64,000 bases of DNA, taken from Arthrobacter sp. SLBN-112 (GTDB lineage Bacteria > Actinomycetota > Actinomycetes > Actinomycetales > Micrococcaceae). Positions 49,669 through 58,457 of this stretch are shown piece after piece. A program made the position numbers and the translations under genes. The stretch spans positions 4,278,001 through 4,342,000 of the forward strand of contig NZ_JAUSXY010000001.1 in the NCBI RefSeq assembly GCF_030944625.1, written 5' to 3'. Under the pieces are notes generated by a model, which was given only the letters and a program-made list of their open reading frames with translations, was not told where the DNA came from and did not search any database. The number at the start of each line of letters is the position of its first letter. Within the stretch, counting starts at the first letter, position 1.

Positions 49669-52146
49669 ATGTCCCTCATTCGTGCGCTCGGCAAGGAACT
49701 GGAGGCACGCAGCGACGACTCGTTGCGGGCACTTTTCGCCGCGCGGCCGGACCTGATCTCCCCCTCCGTTCCGGACTTCGCGGCACTTGCGGCCCGGGCC
49801 AGCTCGCGCGTCAGCGTCCAGCGCGCCCTTGAACGGCTCAACCGGCCCCAGATGCAGGTGCTTGAAACCCTGCACCTGTGCACCAACACGGACACCGGCC
49901 ACAGCGCGTCCGCGGAGGTCCTGCAAAAACTGATCCCGGGTTCGTCCCTGGCCACCGTCCAGCAGATCCTTGGCACCCTGCAGGAACTCGCCCTGGTGCA
50001 CCCGGCCGCAGCGCCGCATGGCACCCCGCCCGCAGCTTCCGGGCAATCCTTCTACCTCCCGGCGGGCGCACTCAAGGACGTGGTGGGAATCTACCCGGCC
50101 GGCCTGGGCCGCAGCTACACGGAACTGGTCCGACTCCAACCGGCTTTCGCCCAACGGGCAGTGCCGCTGGTCGCCGAACTGCACCGCAGCGGCTTCGCCA
50201 TCCACGATGCCACCACCCCCATGGAAGCGGCGCTGGCGCTCCAACACTGGACATCATCCCCGGACGCGCTGCAGGACATTCTCGCCGCGGCCCCGGAACG
50301 GACGACGGCGCTGCTCGCCAGGTTCCGGAACTGGGCCATGGGTGCCGTCCCCCAGGCGCAACGGAAGGCATCGGTCCTGACGGAACCGGCCGACGTCGGC
50401 CCGGTGGACTGGCTCCTTGCCCGCGGGCTGCTTGTCCCGCTCGACGCCGCGCACGTCGAGTTGCCGCACGGCGTGGGGCTGGCGCTTCGCGGCGGCGCCA
50501 TCATCGATGACTTCACGCTTGCACCGCCGGTCCCGGAGCTCGGCCGGACCACCGCGGCGTTGCGACGGAACGCCGCGCTGAGCGCTATCTCGGAAACCCT
50601 CAGGCTTGTCTCCGAACTGCTGCACGCCGTCCGGGAACAGCCGCTGGCCACCCTGCGCAGCGGCGGGGTGGGGGTGCGCGAAATGCGCCGCCTTTCCGAA
50701 CAGCTACGGATCGACCAGGGCGCAGTGGGACTGCTGCTCGAACTGTGCGGCCTGGCCGGCCTGATCCGCCTCGATGTCGACTCGTCGTCCTGGGTGCAGC
50801 CGCCCCAGCTCGAGTGGCTCATCCTGCCGAGGCAGGAACAATGGCTGTGGCTGGTCAACGCCTGGCTTGCCAGCGAGCGCGTCCCGTCAATGGTGGGCCA
50901 GCCAGTCAGTACATCGCCCGGCACGCCGGCCACCCGGTCCGCGTCCGGCATCACCATCGCAGCGCTGTCCGCCGGGGCGCAGCGGCCCGATGCCCCCGTG
51001 GTCCGTAAACGCATCCTGGAAATCCTGCATGAACTCACCTGCGAAGCATCCGCTCCGGACGGCGCTGCCCCGGTGCTCGATGCCGCCGCGGTCCTCCAGC
51101 GGGCGGAGTGGTCGCAGCCGCGGATGGCCAGGCGGTTCAGTTCCCTGATCCGCGGCGTCCTGGCCGAGGCCGAGCTGCTGGGCTTGGTGGGCTCGGGCGC
51201 GCTGAGCCAGCTGGGAAGCGCGTTCGCCGAAGACAACCCCGACGCCGCCCTTGCCATCCTGGGCGAGCACTTGCCGGCAGCCTTGAACCACGTGCTGCTG
51301 CAGGCGGACCTTACCGCCGTCGCGCCGGGCTACCTGGCCCCCGCGCTCACGGAAAAGCTGCTGGTCATGGCCGATGCCGAAGGACAGGGGCCGGCCACCA
51401 TCTACCGGTTCTCCGCAGAGTCAATCAAGCGGGCGCTAGACGACGGCTACGACGCCCCCGCCCTGCTGCGCTTCCTGCGTGAGCACTCGGCAACTGCAGT
51501 GCCGCAACCGCTGGAATACCTGGTGGAGGACACAGCCTCCCGGCACGGCAGGCTGCGGGTGGGGCAGGCCGCGAGCTTCATCCAAAGCGACGATGAGGCG
51601 ATGCTCGCCGAACTCCTGGCCGGGCCTAAGGCGGCCCAGCTTGGGTTGGTCAGGCTTGCCCCTACCGTTGTGGCGTCGTCGGCCCCGCAGCGCGACGTTG
51701 CCGCCGCTCTCCGCAGCCTGGGCCTCTCTCCATCGGTGGACGGCACCGAACCGGCCGCCCACCTTCGTCGCGCTGCCTCCCCGCAGGAGGGCCTCCGCCC
51801 CGTCTACACCGCCCCACGGCTGGCGCCCGCGGCTGAGGAAGTGGATGCCCAGCTGCACCTCCTGCGGCAGGCGCGTGACGCCGTCGGACACTCCCCGGGG
51901 CCGGCGGCGGGCAGCGAAGCCGCAACACAGCTGGGACTGGAAGCGCTGCAGCGGGCCATCCGGCTGAAGCAGCGGATCCATATGAACGTGGTGGACAGCC
52001 TGGGGAATGCCAGCATGGAAGTGGTTGTTCCGCTATCTGTCAGCGGGGGCCGGGTCCGCGTGTTCGATCCCGCCAAGGAAACCGAACGGGTCCTGTCCGT
52101 CCACCGCATCATCGATATCGAAGCCGCCGAGGAACTGCGGCAGTAA
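49669..52146 (+). CDS. Helicase-associated domain protein, XPB partner
   Basis: An 825-residue protein with no Walker motifs that I could find. It begins SLIRALGKELEARSDDSLRALFAARPDLISPSVPDFAALAARASS, typical of the actinobacterial family always next to XPB-type helicases. Several winged-helix-like stretches follow (LERLNRPQMQVLETLHLC, RRLSEQLRIDQGAVGLLLELCGLAGLIRLD). The C-terminal half, from ~540, carries the helicase-C-like segment LPAALNHVLLQADLTAVAPGYLAPAL. It ends with a WYL-like strand region (RIHMNVVDSLGNASMEVVVPLSVSGGRVRVFDPAKETERVLSVHRI). It is 13 nt before the XPB-type gene. Role in repair inferred only from linkage. Confidence 0.88.
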   Translation: MSLIRALGKELEARSDDSLRALFAARPDLISPSVPDFAALAARASSRVSVQRALERLNRPQMQVLETLHLCTNTDTGHSASAEVLQKLIPGSSLATVQQILGTLQELALVHPAAAPHGTPPAASGQSFYLPAGALKDVVGIYPAGLGRSYTELVRLQPAFAQRAVPLVAELHRSGFAIHDATTPMEAALALQHWTSSPDALQDILAAAPERTTALLARFRNWAMGAVPQAQRKASVLTEPADVGPVDWLLARGLLVPLDAAHVELPHGVGLALRGGAIIDDFTLAPPVPELGRTTAALRRNAALSAISETLRLVSELLHAVREQPLATLRSGGVGVREMRRLSEQLRIDQGAVGLLLELCGLAGLIRLDVDSSSWVQPPQLEWLILPRQEQWLWLVNAWLASERVPSMVGQPVSTSPGTPATRSASGITIAALSAGAQRPDAPVVRKRILEILHELTCEASAPDGAAPVLDAAAVLQRAEWSQPRMARRFSSLIRGVLAEAELLGLVGSGALSQLGSAFAEDNPDAALAILGEHLPAALNHVLLQADLTAVAPGYLAPALTEKLLVMADAEGQGPATIYRFSAESIKRALDDGYDAPALLRFLREHSATAVPQPLEYLVEDTASRHGRLRVGQAASFIQSDDEAMLAELLAGPKAAQLGLVRLAPTVVASSAPQRDVAAALRSLGLSPSVDGTEPAAHLRRAASPQEGLRPVYTAPRLAPAAEEVDAQLHLLRQARDAVGHSPGPAAGSEAATQLGLEALQRAIRLKQRIHMNVVDSLGNASMEVVVPLSVSGGRVRVFDPAKETERVLSVHRIIDIEAAEELRQ

Positions 52147-52159
52147 AGGATTCCCCCGC

Positions 52160-53806
52160 GTGACCGACGGACCCCTGATCGTCCAAAGCGACAAAACCAT
52201 CCTCCTCGAAGTGGACCACGAGCTGGCCACCGAAGCGCGCCATGCCATCGCGCCCTTCGCCGAGCTGGAACGGGCTCCGGAGCACATGCACAGCTACCGG
52301 CTGACCCCGCTGGGCCTGTGGAACGCACGCGCCGCCGGGCTGGACGCGGAAAAGGTACTCGACGCGCTGCTGAAATACTCGCGTTTTCCGGTTCCGCATT
52401 CCCTGCTGATCGACGTCGAGGAAACCATGTCCCGGTACGGCCGGCTGCGGCTGGAAAAGGACCCGCGCCACGGGCTGGTGATGCGGACGGACGACTACCC
52501 CGTGCTTGAGGAAGTCATCAGGGCAAAGAAGATCGCCCCGCTGCTGGGTCCGCGGATCGACGGCGAAACCGTGGTGGTGCACGCATCCCAGCGTGGCCAG
52601 CTCAAGCAGCTCCTGCTGAAGATCGGCTGGCCGGCGGAGGACCTGGCCGGCTACGTGGACGGCACCCCGCACCTGATATCGCTCAACGAGGACGGCTGGC
52701 AGCTGCGCCCCTACCAACGCCTGGCCAGCGAAAACTTCTGGGCAGGCGGCAGCGGGGTGGTGGTACTGCCCTGCGGCGCCGGCAAGACGCTGGTGGGGGC
52801 CGCGGCCATGGCCACGGGCTCCACCACCACGCTCATCCTGGTCACCAACACCGTTGCCGCCAGGCAATGGAAGGACGAACTCATCAGGCGCACCTCCCTC
52901 ACGGAAGAAGAGGTGGGCGAATACTCGGGCGCCGTGAAGGAAGTCCGTCCCGTAACCATTGCCACCTACCAGGTGCTCACCACCAAGCGCGGCGGCATCT
53001 ACCCGCACCTGGAACTGGTGGACGGCCACGACTGGGGTCTGATCATCTACGACGAGGTCCACCTCCTGCCGGCACCGATCTTCAGGATGACTGCCGACCT
53101 CCAGGCGCGCCGCCGCCTTGGGCTGACGGCCACCCTGGTCCGTGAAGACGGGCGCGAGGGCGAGGTCTTCAGCCTGATCGGACCCAAACGCTATGACGCC
53201 CCGTGGAAGGACATCGAGGCGCAGGGCTACATCGCTCCGGCGGACTGCGTCGAGGTGCGCGTTGACCTGCCGCAGGACGAACGGGTTGCGTATGCCATGG
53301 CCGATGACGCCGACAAGTACCGGCTGTGCGCCACCTCCGAGTCCAAGACGCAGGTGGTGGAGCAGCTGGTGGCACGCCACGCCGGTGAGCAGCTGCTGGT
53401 GATCGGCCAGTACATCGACCAGCTGGACGAACTCGGCGAGCGCCTGCAGGCACCGGTGATCAAGGGCGACACCTCCGTCAAGGTGCGCCAGAAGCTCTTT
53501 GACGCGTTCCGCGCCGGTGAGCTGCAAACCCTGGTGGTGTCCAAGGTGGCCAACTTCTCCATCGACCTGCCCGAAGCATCGGTGGCCATCCAGGTCTCAG
53601 GTTCCTTCGGGTCCCGGCAGGAGGAGGCGCAGCGGCTGGGGCGCCTGCTGCGGCCCAAAAAGGACGGCCGGGCGGCCCGGTTCTACTCGCTGGTGGCCCG
53701 GGACACCCTGGACCAGGAGTTCGCGGCCAAGCGCCAGCGGTTCCTGGCCGAGCAGGGGTATGCCTACCGGATCATGGACGCCAAGGACGTGGAGGCTGCC
53801 GGTTAG
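52160..53806 (+). CDS. XPB/Ssl2-like DNA repair helicase
   Basis: A 548-residue superfamily 2 helicase. The GTG start at 52160 has AAAGGA upstream. The N-terminal damage-recognition-like domain covers about 1-180. Motifs: LRPYQ (Q), PCGAGKT at 204-210 (Walker A), DEVH at 298-301 (Walker B), LGLTATLVREDG (III), then VVSKVANFSIDLPEASVAIQVSGSFGSRQEEAQRLGRLLRPKKDG (motifs V-VI with RED-like loop). Probable 3'-5' DNA helicase or translocase in repair. Confidence 0.94.
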   Translation: MTDGPLIVQSDKTILLEVDHELATEARHAIAPFAELERAPEHMHSYRLTPLGLWNARAAGLDAEKVLDALLKYSRFPVPHSLLIDVEETMSRYGRLRLEKDPRHGLVMRTDDYPVLEEVIRAKKIAPLLGPRIDGETVVVHASQRGQLKQLLLKIGWPAEDLAGYVDGTPHLISLNEDGWQLRPYQRLASENFWAGGSGVVVLPCGAGKTLVGAAAMATGSTTTLILVTNTVAARQWKDELIRRTSLTEEEVGEYSGAVKEVRPVTIATYQVLTTKRGGIYPHLELVDGHDWGLIIYDEVHLLPAPIFRMTADLQARRRLGLTATLVREDGREGEVFSLIGPKRYDAPWKDIEAQGYIAPADCVEVRVDLPQDERVAYAMADDADKYRLCATSESKTQVVEQLVARHAGEQLLVIGQYIDQLDELGERLQAPVIKGDTSVKVRQKLFDAFRAGELQTLVVSKVANFSIDLPEASVAIQVSGSFGSRQEEAQRLGRLLRPKKDGRAARFYSLVARDTLDQEFAAKRQRFLAEQGYAYRIMDAKDVEAAG

Positions 53807-53877
53807 CCCTGATGGTCTCGCCGCCGCACGGTTGGCAGCCGGTGCCGCAGGCCACGGATCGGGGGCACACTGGATGC

Positions 53878-54378
53878 ATGAGCACGCGCATCATTCCCGT
53901 CACCCCTGGCCCTGGCCAGGAATCGGTCTGGGACTACCCCCGCCCGCCACGACTCGAACCCAGTACCGAACGGATACGGATCGTCCTCGGCGGTGAGCTG
54001 ATCGTTGACACCACGGATTCGCTTCGCGTCCTGGAGACCAGCCACCCGCCGGTCTACTACCTGCCGCGGACGGCGTTTGTGCCGGGGTCGCTGGAGCCCG
54101 CCGCCGGCAGCAGTTTTTGTGAATTCAAAGGCTCGGCTGAATACCTGACCGTCCGCGGCGGTGGGCAGGAAGCCGACGGGGCCGCGTGGTCCTACCCGGA
54201 GCCGTCCTCCGGATTCGAGGCGCTGGCCGGCTGGGTGGCTGTCTACGCCGGCAGGATGGATTACTGCGAAGTGGACGGCGAACGCGTGCTTCCCCAGCCC
54301 GGCCGCTTCTACGGCGGCTGGATTACCAAGCGGATAGTCGGGCCTTTCAAAGGCGAACCGGGAACTATGGGCTGGTGA
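53878..54378 (+). CDS. DUF427 family protein
   Basis: A 166-residue protein of a widespread beta-tent-fold family of unknown role. Typical parts are RIRIVLGGELIVDTTDSLRVLETSHPPVYYLPRTAF, AEYLTVRGGG...AAWSYPEPS and the C-terminal VAVYAGRMDYCEVDGERVLPQPGRFYGGWIT. Start is the ATG at 53878. Monocistronic, before the two-component system. Confidence 0.9.
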   Translation: MSTRIIPVTPGPGQESVWDYPRPPRLEPSTERIRIVLGGELIVDTTDSLRVLETSHPPVYYLPRTAFVPGSLEPAAGSSFCEFKGSAEYLTVRGGGQEADGAAWSYPEPSSGFEALAGWVAVYAGRMDYCEVDGERVLPQPGRFYGGWITKRIVGPFKGEPGTMGW

Positions 54379-54414
54379 ACGCAAGCTCACCACCACCATG
54401 CTCACAACGAATAT

Positions 54415-54439
54415 CCAGACAACTCCCAGACACTGGGAG
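54415..54439 (+). promoter_or_regulatory. OmpR-type direct repeat and palindrome before the response regulator
   Basis: CCAGACA occurs at 54415-54421 and 54426-54432, 11 bp apart, the usual spacing for tandem OmpR/PhoB-class dimers. The second copy is part of the perfect inverted repeat CTCCCAG-ACA-CTGGGAG (54423-54439). It ends 12 bp before the start codon and suggests autoregulation at DNA or RNA level. Confidence 0.5.
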
Positions 54440-54451
54440 CATGATGGGAGC

Positions 54452-55162
54452 ATGAACAAGAACGGTCCCGAAGCCAGGCTGCTCGTCGTCGATGATGAAC
54501 CCAACATCCGTGAGCTTCTCTCCACGTCACTCCGGTTCGCAGGCTTTGAAGTTGTCTCCGCCGCCAACGGGCGCGATGCCCTGGCTGCGGCGGACACCCA
54601 GGCGCCTGACCTCGCCGTATTGGATGTCATGCTCCCGGATATGGACGGGTTCACCGTTACCCGCCGGCTGCGCGCTGCCGGAAAGCACTTCCCGGTCCTT
54701 TTCCTGACAGCGAAGGACGACACGGAAGACAAAGTCACCGGCCTGACCGTCGGCGGCGACGACTACGTCACCAAGCCGTTCAGCCTGGACGAGGTAGTGG
54801 CCCGGATCCGCGCGGTGCTGCGCCGGACCCAGCCCCTGCTGGATGACGACGCCATCATCCGTGTTGACGACCTCGAGCTCGACGACGACGCCCACGAGGT
54901 GCGGCGCGGCGGCACCGTCATTGAACTGTCCCCCACCGAGTTCAAGCTGCTGCGCTACCTCATGCTCAATCCCAACCGGGTGCTGTCCAAGTCCCAGATC
55001 CTGGACCACGTGTGGGAGTACAACTTCAACGGCGATGCGTCCATCGTGGAGTCCTACATTTCCTACCTCCGGCGGAAGGTGGACATCGATCCCGAAGCCC
55101 CGGCCCTGATCCAGACCAAGCGCGGCGTGGGCTACGTGCTGCGGACGGCTGAAAAGCGCTGA
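54452..55162 (+). CDS. OmpR/PhoB-family response regulator
   Basis: A 236-residue two-component regulator. The receiver domain (1-120) has Asp14/15, the phospho-acceptor Asp58 (LAVLDVMLPDMDG), Thr87 and Lys108 (VTKPF). The winged-helix output is about 135-232, with LSPTEFKLLRYLMLNPNRVLSKSQILDHVWEYNFNGDASIVESYISYLRRKVD. The ATG at 54452 is close behind GGGAG. The histidine kinase follows by two bases. Confidence 0.95.
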   Translation: MNKNGPEARLLVVDDEPNIRELLSTSLRFAGFEVVSAANGRDALAAADTQAPDLAVLDVMLPDMDGFTVTRRLRAAGKHFPVLFLTAKDDTEDKVTGLTVGGDDYVTKPFSLDEVVARIRAVLRRTQPLLDDDAIIRVDDLELDDDAHEVRRGGTVIELSPTEFKLLRYLMLNPNRVLSKSQILDHVWEYNFNGDASIVESYISYLRRKVDIDPEAPALIQTKRGVGYVLRTAEKR

Positions 55163-55164
55163 CC

Positions 55165-56679
55165 TTGCTGAAGCGGTGGAAGTCGGCCTCACTCAGGTCG
55201 CAGCTGGTGGCCATGATCATGGCCCTGCTGATTGTGGCCCTGACGGTGACCGGAGCTGTCACCCTCACATTGCTGCACAGCTACCTCCAGGGGCAGGTGG
55301 ACGACAAACTGAACGCCGCCGTCGACTCTGCCCGGAAACAGCGCTCGTTCACCCAGTTGCAGGCACCCAGTCCCATTCCCACCGACTATTCGCTGATGCT
55401 CTTCGCCCCGGGCGAGCAGCCGTACACGTTCGGCGGCGACCCCGACGACCACCCGGACATCAGTGCCATCACCGTGGACCAGGCCCAGGCCCGGGACCTT
55501 GCCCCGTTCCAGGTCCGCGGCACGGACGGCGAAAGCTGGCGGGTGGTGGCGGTGACCGTACAAAACGGCCAAACAACTGCCGTGGTGGTTATCGGGCTTC
55601 CCCTGGCGAGCGTCGACGACGTCCTCAAGCACGCCACCCTGGTGGTTACCGGGGTGGGCCTCTTAACGCTGCTGCTGGCCTCCCTCATCGCGAGCTGGAC
55701 AGTGTCCCGATCCTTCCGGCCGCTTGCCAGGGTGGAGAAGACGGCAGCCGCCATCGCCGCCGGGGACCTCTCCCGCCGTGTTGAGGTGGAAAATCCGGCC
55801 ACCGAGCTGGGCCGGCTGAGCAGCTCGCTCAATGCCATGCTGGCGCACATTGAGACGGCGTTTGCGGCCCGGACCGCGTCCGAGGCCAGGATGCGCCGCT
55901 TCGCCGCCGACGCCTCCCACGAACTGCGCACACCCCTGGTGACCATCCGCGGCTTCTCCGAGCTCTACCGCCACGGCGCCCTGTCCACGGACGAGGACGT
56001 GGCCACCGCCATGGGCCGGATCGAAAGCGAAGCCAAACGCATGGGTTCCATGGTTGAGGACCTGCTCCTGCTGGCCCGGCTGGACGAGCAGCGGCCGCTG
56101 CAGCAAAAGCCCGTGGACCTGCAGCTGATCGCCCACGACGCCATGGTGGACACCCAAGCCAGCGACCGTTCCAGGAGCATCTCGCTGGCAGGCCTCGACG
56201 GCGGTCCGGCCAGGCCGGCCCCGGTTCTCGGCGACGAGGCCAAGCTGCGCCAGGTGGTGGGAAACCTCGTGGGCAATGCGTTGCGGTACACCCCGGAGGG
56301 CAGCCCCATCGAACTGGCGGTGGGAGTCCGCAGCACGGACGGTGAGGCGCGCTCCATCATCGAGGTACGGGACCATGGGCCGGGCATTTCGGAAGAGGAC
56401 GCAGGCAAGGTCTTCGAACGCTTCTACCGTGCCGATACCTCCCGGACCCGGGAGACGGGCGGCAGCGGCCTGGGCCTGGCCATCGTGGCGGCCATCGTTG
56501 GTTCGCACGGCGGTTCGGTGCGGGTGGAGAAGACCGACGGCGGCGGGGCGACGCTGGTGGTCAGCCTGCCGCACCGCGACGACGTCCCCGCACCTGACAC
56601 GGCGGATGGAGAGGAAGCGGCTGACGACGGTGCCGGCCAGCGTGCCGCGGGCAGCGGCGGATCGGTTATCCACATATAG
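55165..56679 (+). CDS. Sensor histidine kinase
   Basis: A 504-residue membrane kinase for the preceding regulator. TM1 is about 13-38, an extracytoplasmic sensor region 39-155, TM2 157-180 and HAMP 180-235. The phospho-acceptor His252 lies in FAADASHELRTPLVTIRGF. The ATPase has NLVGNALRYTP (N box), DHGPGIS (G1), and GGSGLGLAIVAAI (G2). The start is a TTG two bases after the regulator stop. The C-terminal ~35 residues are acidic and low in complexity. The stimulus is unknown. Confidence 0.93.
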   Translation: MLKRWKSASLRSQLVAMIMALLIVALTVTGAVTLTLLHSYLQGQVDDKLNAAVDSARKQRSFTQLQAPSPIPTDYSLMLFAPGEQPYTFGGDPDDHPDISAITVDQAQARDLAPFQVRGTDGESWRVVAVTVQNGQTTAVVVIGLPLASVDDVLKHATLVVTGVGLLTLLLASLIASWTVSRSFRPLARVEKTAAAIAAGDLSRRVEVENPATELGRLSSSLNAMLAHIETAFAARTASEARMRRFAADASHELRTPLVTIRGFSELYRHGALSTDEDVATAMGRIESEAKRMGSMVEDLLLLARLDEQRPLQQKPVDLQLIAHDAMVDTQASDRSRSISLAGLDGGPARPAPVLGDEAKLRQVVGNLVGNALRYTPEGSPIELAVGVRSTDGEARSIIEVRDHGPGISEEDAGKVFERFYRADTSRTRETGGSGLGLAIVAAIVGSHGGSVRVEKTDGGGATLVVSLPHRDDVPAPDTADGEEAADDGAGQRAAGSGGSVIHI

Positions 56680-56780
56680 GCCTGAGGCCATGGCTCCGCC
56701 GGGAGCGGCTTCCTAGGCTCGTGTCAGCAGCCCGGAACCGCCGGGCCGGAGGCGTCTCCGCCATACCGAAAGGCATAGCC

Positions 56781-57068
56781 ATGAGCATCATTTCCGTCGA
56801 CACCGAGCTACTGCAGCTGAAATCCGCCAACGTGCAGGCCACCGTGGACAGGATCAGTTCTGACGTGCAGGCCATGAAGCGCGGCCTCGATGAGCTGCAG
56901 GGTTCGTGGCGCGGCTCCGCAGCCACCAATTTCCAGGCGCTCGTCACCGAATGGACCATCACCCAGGGCCGGGTAGAGGCGTCGCTGGCCTCCATCAACA
57001 CGGCCCTGGCCTCCGCTGCGGCAACGTATGCGCAGGCAGAACAGGGCAACGCGCAGCGGTTCAGCTGA
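56781..57068 (+). CDS. WXG100-family (ESAT-6-like) protein
   Basis: A 95-residue helical hairpin protein of the type secreted by ESX/type VII systems. The turn motif is Trp43-Arg-Gly in LDELQGSWRGSAATNFQALVTEW, flanked by two amphipathic helices. No EccC, other Ecc gene or second WXG100 partner is in the window, so it may form a homodimer or use a remote system. AAAGGC precedes the ATG. Confidence 0.9.
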   Translation: MSIISVDTELLQLKSANVQATVDRISSDVQAMKRGLDELQGSWRGSAATNFQALVTEWTITQGRVEASLASINTALASAAATYAQAEQGNAQRFS

Positions 57069-57072
57069 CAGG

Positions 57073-58185
57073 TCAGGCTTCCGGGGTTCCTTGATGGAAC
57101 CGCAGCCGCCACCGTTCGCCGTCAAGGACCCATAACGAGCTTCGCAGCGTGGTACCCGAACGGGCGAAGTTCCGGTATGTCAGCAGGACGGCGTTGGCGC
57201 CGATGCGCTCAGCGCCCAGAACCTCGATGTCGGTCCGCTCACCGGGATCCTCTTCGAGGGCCATCATCATGGCGTCCCGGGTCCACATCCGTCCCGAGCT
57301 GCCGATTTCCATGAAGTCCGGGTGGAGGAGGACGGCGGTCCGGCCAATGTCGCCGCGCACCAGGGGGCCCAGCAGTTCGCGTTCGAGTTGCTCCACCAGG
57401 GCTTCGGGCGCGACCGCCCCGGCCTGCTGAGCTGCCTCGGCAACCTCCTGGGCTTCGGTATCCAGTTCACTGAACAGGTCAAGTTCGTCATAGGCCGATA
57501 CCGGCTCGGGCATCGCCTTCGGTTCGCCGGTTCCCGCTGCCGGGACTCTTGGGCCGGCCGCTGCCGGGCGCGCCTCCGAACGGGCGGAACCTGCAGCTGA
57601 ACGGCCGGCGGCTGCAGATGAACGGTCCGGGGCGGGGATGTCGAGGGTGGCGGGCTGGAGGCCGGTGCCGGACTGCTGCTGCGCCTCAAAGCTCCGCCCG
57701 GACGCGCCCGGGTGGTGGGCCCCCGGGAACCCTGGCCCCGACCGTGCGGCCACGCCTTGCTGGTAGGCCGTTGCCGCCGCCCGGGCGCGTTCATCGGCGG
57801 CCTCGTTCAGGCTGTGGCCGGCATGGCCCTTGACCCATTCGAAGGTATACGTCCGGCCTGCCAGTTCGCGGTCCAGTTCCTTCAGCAGTTCAACGTTCAG
57901 GACGGGCTTCCCATCGGCTTTGCGCCATCCTTTGCGCTTCCATCCGGGCATCCATTTGGTAATTGAATTGATGACGTATTGGCTGTCGCAGAGGATGCGC
58001 AGGTCTTCCTCCGGAAGATGCGCGGTGGCCCGCAGGAGGTCCAGGACAGCCATCAGCTCCCCCTGGTTATTGGTCCCGTGAGGCCAGCCACCAGCCCGCC
58101 AACAATTGTCATCCACATACCAGGCCCAGCCCGCCGGGCCCGGGTTTCCCAAGGCCGAACCGTCAGCCGCTGCAGTAATCGTCAC
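57073..58185 (-). CDS. rnhA: Ribonuclease HI fused to an NTF2-like (DUF4440) domain
   Basis: A 370-residue protein. Residues 1-145 are RNase HI, with the four acidic residues Asp8 (AADGSALGNPGP), Glu43 (NNQGELMAVLDLL), Asp67 (LCDSQYVI) and Asp131 (NEAADERARAA). It cleaves RNA in RNA-DNA hybrids. A Pro/Ala/Ser-rich linker spans about 146-240. The C-terminal ~120 residues (ELLGPLVRGDIGRTAVLLHPDFMEIGSSGRMWTRDAMM...LSSLWVL-type end) match an NTF2-like/SnoaL fold. Start is the GTG at 58185 with AGGA upstream. The role of the tail is unknown. Confidence 0.9.
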   Translation of the reverse strand: MTITAAADGSALGNPGPAGWAWYVDDNCWRAGGWPHGTNNQGELMAVLDLLRATAHLPEEDLRILCDSQYVINSITKWMPGWKRKGWRKADGKPVLNVELLKELDRELAGRTYTFEWVKGHAGHSLNEAADERARAAATAYQQGVAARSGPGFPGAHHPGASGRSFEAQQQSGTGLQPATLDIPAPDRSSAAAGRSAAGSARSEARPAAAGPRVPAAGTGEPKAMPEPVSAYDELDLFSELDTEAQEVAEAAQQAGAVAPEALVEQLERELLGPLVRGDIGRTAVLLHPDFMEIGSSGRMWTRDAMMMALEEDPGERTDIEVLGAERIGANAVLLTYRNFARSGTTLRSSLWVLDGERWRLRFHQGTPEA

Positions 58186-58311
58186 CGGTCCATCCTGCCA
58201 GAAGCCAACGACAATCGGCTGCCGCCCCCGCGGCACGGCACGACCGGCAGTCCACCGCTCGTTGCGCCGCCACAGCGGACGAGGTGGTCTCCGAGTTAAG
58301 AACAGCATCTC

Positions 58312-58391
58312 GGAAAACGTTTACCCAAACTCTTGACTCCCGCCTTCCACCTGCGAAACAATCGCAGAATCAACGCGAGAAAACGCTTTCC
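58312..58391 (+). promoter_or_regulatory. Promoter with two LacI-type operators
   Basis: GGAAAACGTTTACC (58312-58325) and GAAAACGCTTTCC (58379-58391) fit the CG-centred LacI-family pattern. Between them -35 TTGACT (58333-58338) and -10 AACAAT (58357-58362) are 18 bp apart. The operators are 66-67 bp apart (about six turns), suited to DNA looping by a tetramer. They serve the sugar-binding lipoprotein gene. No LacI gene is nearby. Confidence 0.68.
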
Positions 58392-58457
58392 CGCTGGTTC
58401 AGGTTCCCGCAATGGAGTGGGAGCGACCCAGCGGTTCCCAATTCGGAAGGAACATTA

